DNA of 44,689 nucleotides, taken from contig CAIOBP010000065.1 in the NCBI GenBank assembly GCA_903856295.1, positions 1 through 44,689 on the forward strand, given 5' to 3'. Below the pieces are notes generated by a model. The model ran no database searches. It saw only the letters and a program-made list of their open reading frames with translations, and was not told the origin of the DNA. Below are positions 43,419-44,689 of the stretch, in pieces. Numbering within the stretch: position 1 is the first letter of the stretch; each line of letters opens with the position of its first letter. Source of the stretch: an uncultured Rhodospirillales bacterium. Its GTDB lineage: Bacteria; Pseudomonadota; Alphaproteobacteria; Azospirillales; Azospirillaceae. Both the position numbers and the translations under genes were made by a program.

Positions 43419-44188
43419 TTGACCCCCGAAAGTAGGCGGCTGCCGCGCAGATCGAACGGCCAGCGCCACAACTCCCAGAAATGGGTGCCATCCTCGAGGG
43501 AGAAGAAGATGAACTCGGCGCGCCCGACCAGATTTTCCTCGGGCACGTAACCGACGGCGCTCGGCACCCGGCTATCGAGGGAGTTGTCGCGATTGTCGCC
43601 CATCATGAAGTAATGCTTGGGCGGAACCACATAGATCGGCGTGTTATCGAGCACGCCAGTCATGGATTCCTTGTAGATTTTATGGACCTTGCCGCCAGGC
43701 AGCGTTTCCAGATACTGGGCGATGCGGACATGCTGGCCCATGTGATTGGTGGCGCCGATATCCTCGAGCCGCTGCATCCCGACCGGCTGACCGTTGATGT
43801 GCAGCACGCCGTTCAGCATTTGAATCTTGTCGCCGGGCAAGCCGATCAGCCGTTTGATGTAGTCGGTCTTGTTGTCGCGCGGCAGCTTGAAGACGATGAC
43901 GTCGCCGCGCTGCGGCTCGCGCCCCATGATCCGGCCTTCGAACAGCGGCAGACCGAAGCCGAGGGTGTATTTGCTGTAGCCGTATGAAAACTTCGAGACG
44001 AACAGGTAATCGCCGATCAGCAGCGTCGGAATCATCGACCCCGACGGGATGTTGAACGGCTCGTAAGCGAAGGTGCGGACACCGAACGCGATGACCACCG
44101 CGTAGATGAAGGTGCGCACCGTCTCGCCCAGCCCGGACTGTCCGGTCTCGGCATCGTGGTGGGCATCGGGCGGCTGGAAAAAAGTCAT
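43415..44188 (-). CDS. lepB: Signal peptidase I
   Basis: 257 residues. One membrane helix (about 25-42) precedes the catalytic domain. The Ser/Lys dyad is visible: S51 in [12 protein letters not shown] and K112 in [12 protein letters not shown]. The later block [15 protein letters not shown] is the family's box E. LepB removes Sec and Tat signal peptides in the periplasm. The single N-terminal helix is usual for alphaproteobacteria. ATG 44188 overlaps the acpS stop by 4 nt (ATGA), and its TGA overlaps the rnc TTG. Confidence 0.97.
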   Translation of the reverse strand: MTFFQPPDAHHDAETGQSGLGETVRTFIYAVVIAFGVRTFAYEPFNIPSGSMIPTLLIGDYLFVSKFSYGYSKYTLGFGLPLFEGRIMGREPQRGDVIVFKLPRDNKTDYIKRLIGLPGDKIQMLNGVLHINGQPVGMQRLEDIGATNHMGQHVRIAQYLETLPGGKVHKIYKESMTGVLDNTPIYVVPPKHYFMMGDNRDNSLDSRVPSAVGYVPEENLVGRAEFIFFSLEDGTHFWELWRWPFDLRGSRLLSGVN

Positions 44189-44628
44189 GTCGGGATGGCC
44201 ATGGTCGACTCGGGGGCTGGGACCAGCCCGGCCGGAACCGCGCTGATGATCACGAACGCCTGGGCCAGCGGATACTCGTCGGAGAGGCTCAGGTGAACGC
44301 GCGCGATCATGCCCTCTGGCGTCATGGCATTCAACCTGTGAAGCGCGCCGCCGGTCAGTTCCATCACCGGCGCGCCCTCCGGCCCGCTGATCACCCCGAG
44401 GTCGCGCCAGAACACCCCGGCGGAAAAACCGGTGCCCAGCGCCTTGGCGCAGGCCTCTTTCGCGGCGAAGCGCTTGGCGTAGGTCGCGCCCCGGTTCTTC
44501 ATCCGGCTTTCTGCGCACACCCGCTCGGCCTCGGTGAAAAAGCGGCCGATGAAGCGCTGACCAAACCGCTCCAGCGACCGCTCGACCCGCCGGATATCCA
44601 CCAGATCAGTCCCGATCCCGAGAATCAT
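44185..44628 (-). CDS. acpS: Holo-[acyl-carrier-protein] synthase
   Basis: 147 residues, including a C-terminal tail slightly longer than usual. AcpS transfers phosphopantetheine from CoA to apo-ACP. The metal-binding D8 lies in [13 protein letters not shown], and E58 lies in [17 protein letters not shown] 44628 is the first codon of the family's typical MILGIGTDL start. It heads acpS-lepB-rnc-era. In many alphaproteobacteria pdxJ comes immediately upstream; here the dispersed repeat and the end of the window lie 25 nt away. Confidence 0.95.
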   Translation of the reverse strand: MILGIGTDLVDIRRVERSLERFGQRFIGRFFTEAERVCAESRMKNRGATYAKRFAAKEACAKALGTGFSAGVFWRDLGVISGPEGAPVMELTGGALHRLNAMTPEGMIARVHLSLSDEYPLAQAFVIISAVPAGLVPAPESTMAIPT

Positions 44629-44653
44629 GAGATTACGCCAAGCATGAAAGAAA

Positions 44654-44689
44654 CGGTTTCCAAAGGCCGCCGGCCTTTGGCGGGGTCCA
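44654..44689 (-). repeat. Dispersed stem-loop repeat, right-end copy
   Basis: Reverse complement of 10-45, identical over all 36 nt. The palindrome with 9-bp arms (CCAAAGGCC / GGCCTTTGG) is at 44660-44680. It lies upstream of acpS, between it and the end of the window. The opposite orientation to the left-end copy means the window is bounded by an inverted pair. Confidence 0.85.

Overview
The window is high-GC DNA from an alphaproteobacterium, most likely a Rhodospirillales member (Magnetospirillum/Rhodospirillum-like). The basis is the gene order rpmH-rnpA-yidD-yidC-engB-argB, the runs dapD-dapE and acpS-lepB-rnc-era, a DUF2336 gene, a DivL-like pseudo-kinase, Flp/Tad pilus genes and a SANT/Myb-type regulator. 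No tRNA, rRNA, CRISPR array, prophage or transposase was found. Almost all of it is chromosomal housekeeping sequence with lineage-specific genes between. Genus assignment is inference.

Layout. 0-3 kb: secreted PEBP-like protein and a DivL-like PAS/histidine-kinase-fold protein (minus). 3.3-6.8 kb: nadA-nadB-nadC, the complete aspartate-to-nicotinate-mononucleotide route. 6.8-9.4 kb: a polytopic membrane protein and a GtrB/DPM1-like glycosyltransferase that overlap tail to tail. 9.5-13.7 kb: a small HEXXH protein recalling EpmC, then a 1160-residue flavo/iron-sulphur oxidoreductase that looks like NfnB and NfnA joined in one chain. 13.8-19.3 kb: a TMEM43-like membrane protein, small hypotheticals, a lone gatA between copies of a dispersed repeat, a STAS protein and a TPR protein. 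19.4-25.4 kb: MFS transporter, then rpmH-rnpA-yidD-yidC-engB (ribosome, RNase P, membrane insertion; successive genes from rnpA on overlap by 4 nt), argB and a small hypothetical. 25.4-29.4 kb (minus): a class III cyclase-like protein, cpaB, cpaA, two tandem Flp pilins and an OmpA-like protein. 29.6-31.9 kb: def-fmt-truA. 31.9-36.0 kb (minus): small exported protein, membrane protein, dapE, dapD, HAD nucleotidase. 36.2-39.9 kb: a three-gene overlapping set (PAS-GGDEF, DUF2336, exported protein). 40.0-41.6 kb: a J-domain-like protein converging on a SANT/Myb protein. 41.8-44.6 kb: acpS-lepB-rnc-era (minus).

A GC-rich dispersed repeat made of up to four consecutive perfect stem-loops recurs through the window. 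Complete or partial copies lie at both extreme ends (a 36-nt identical segment, inverted), before and after gatA, inside the 3' end of fmt and downstream of era. It appears to have remodelled the C-termini of Fmt and perhaps GatA. Both window ends fall in this element, so the window may be a contig broken at repeats.

The items most worth a second look are the NfnB-NfnA-like fusion with an extra N-terminal domain, the DivL-like protein with Tyr at the phospho-acceptor position, the EpmC-like HEXXH protein, the repeat that became coding sequence in fmt, and the GGDEF/DUF2336/exported-protein operon. I saw no clear defence island or wholly new multi-gene system.
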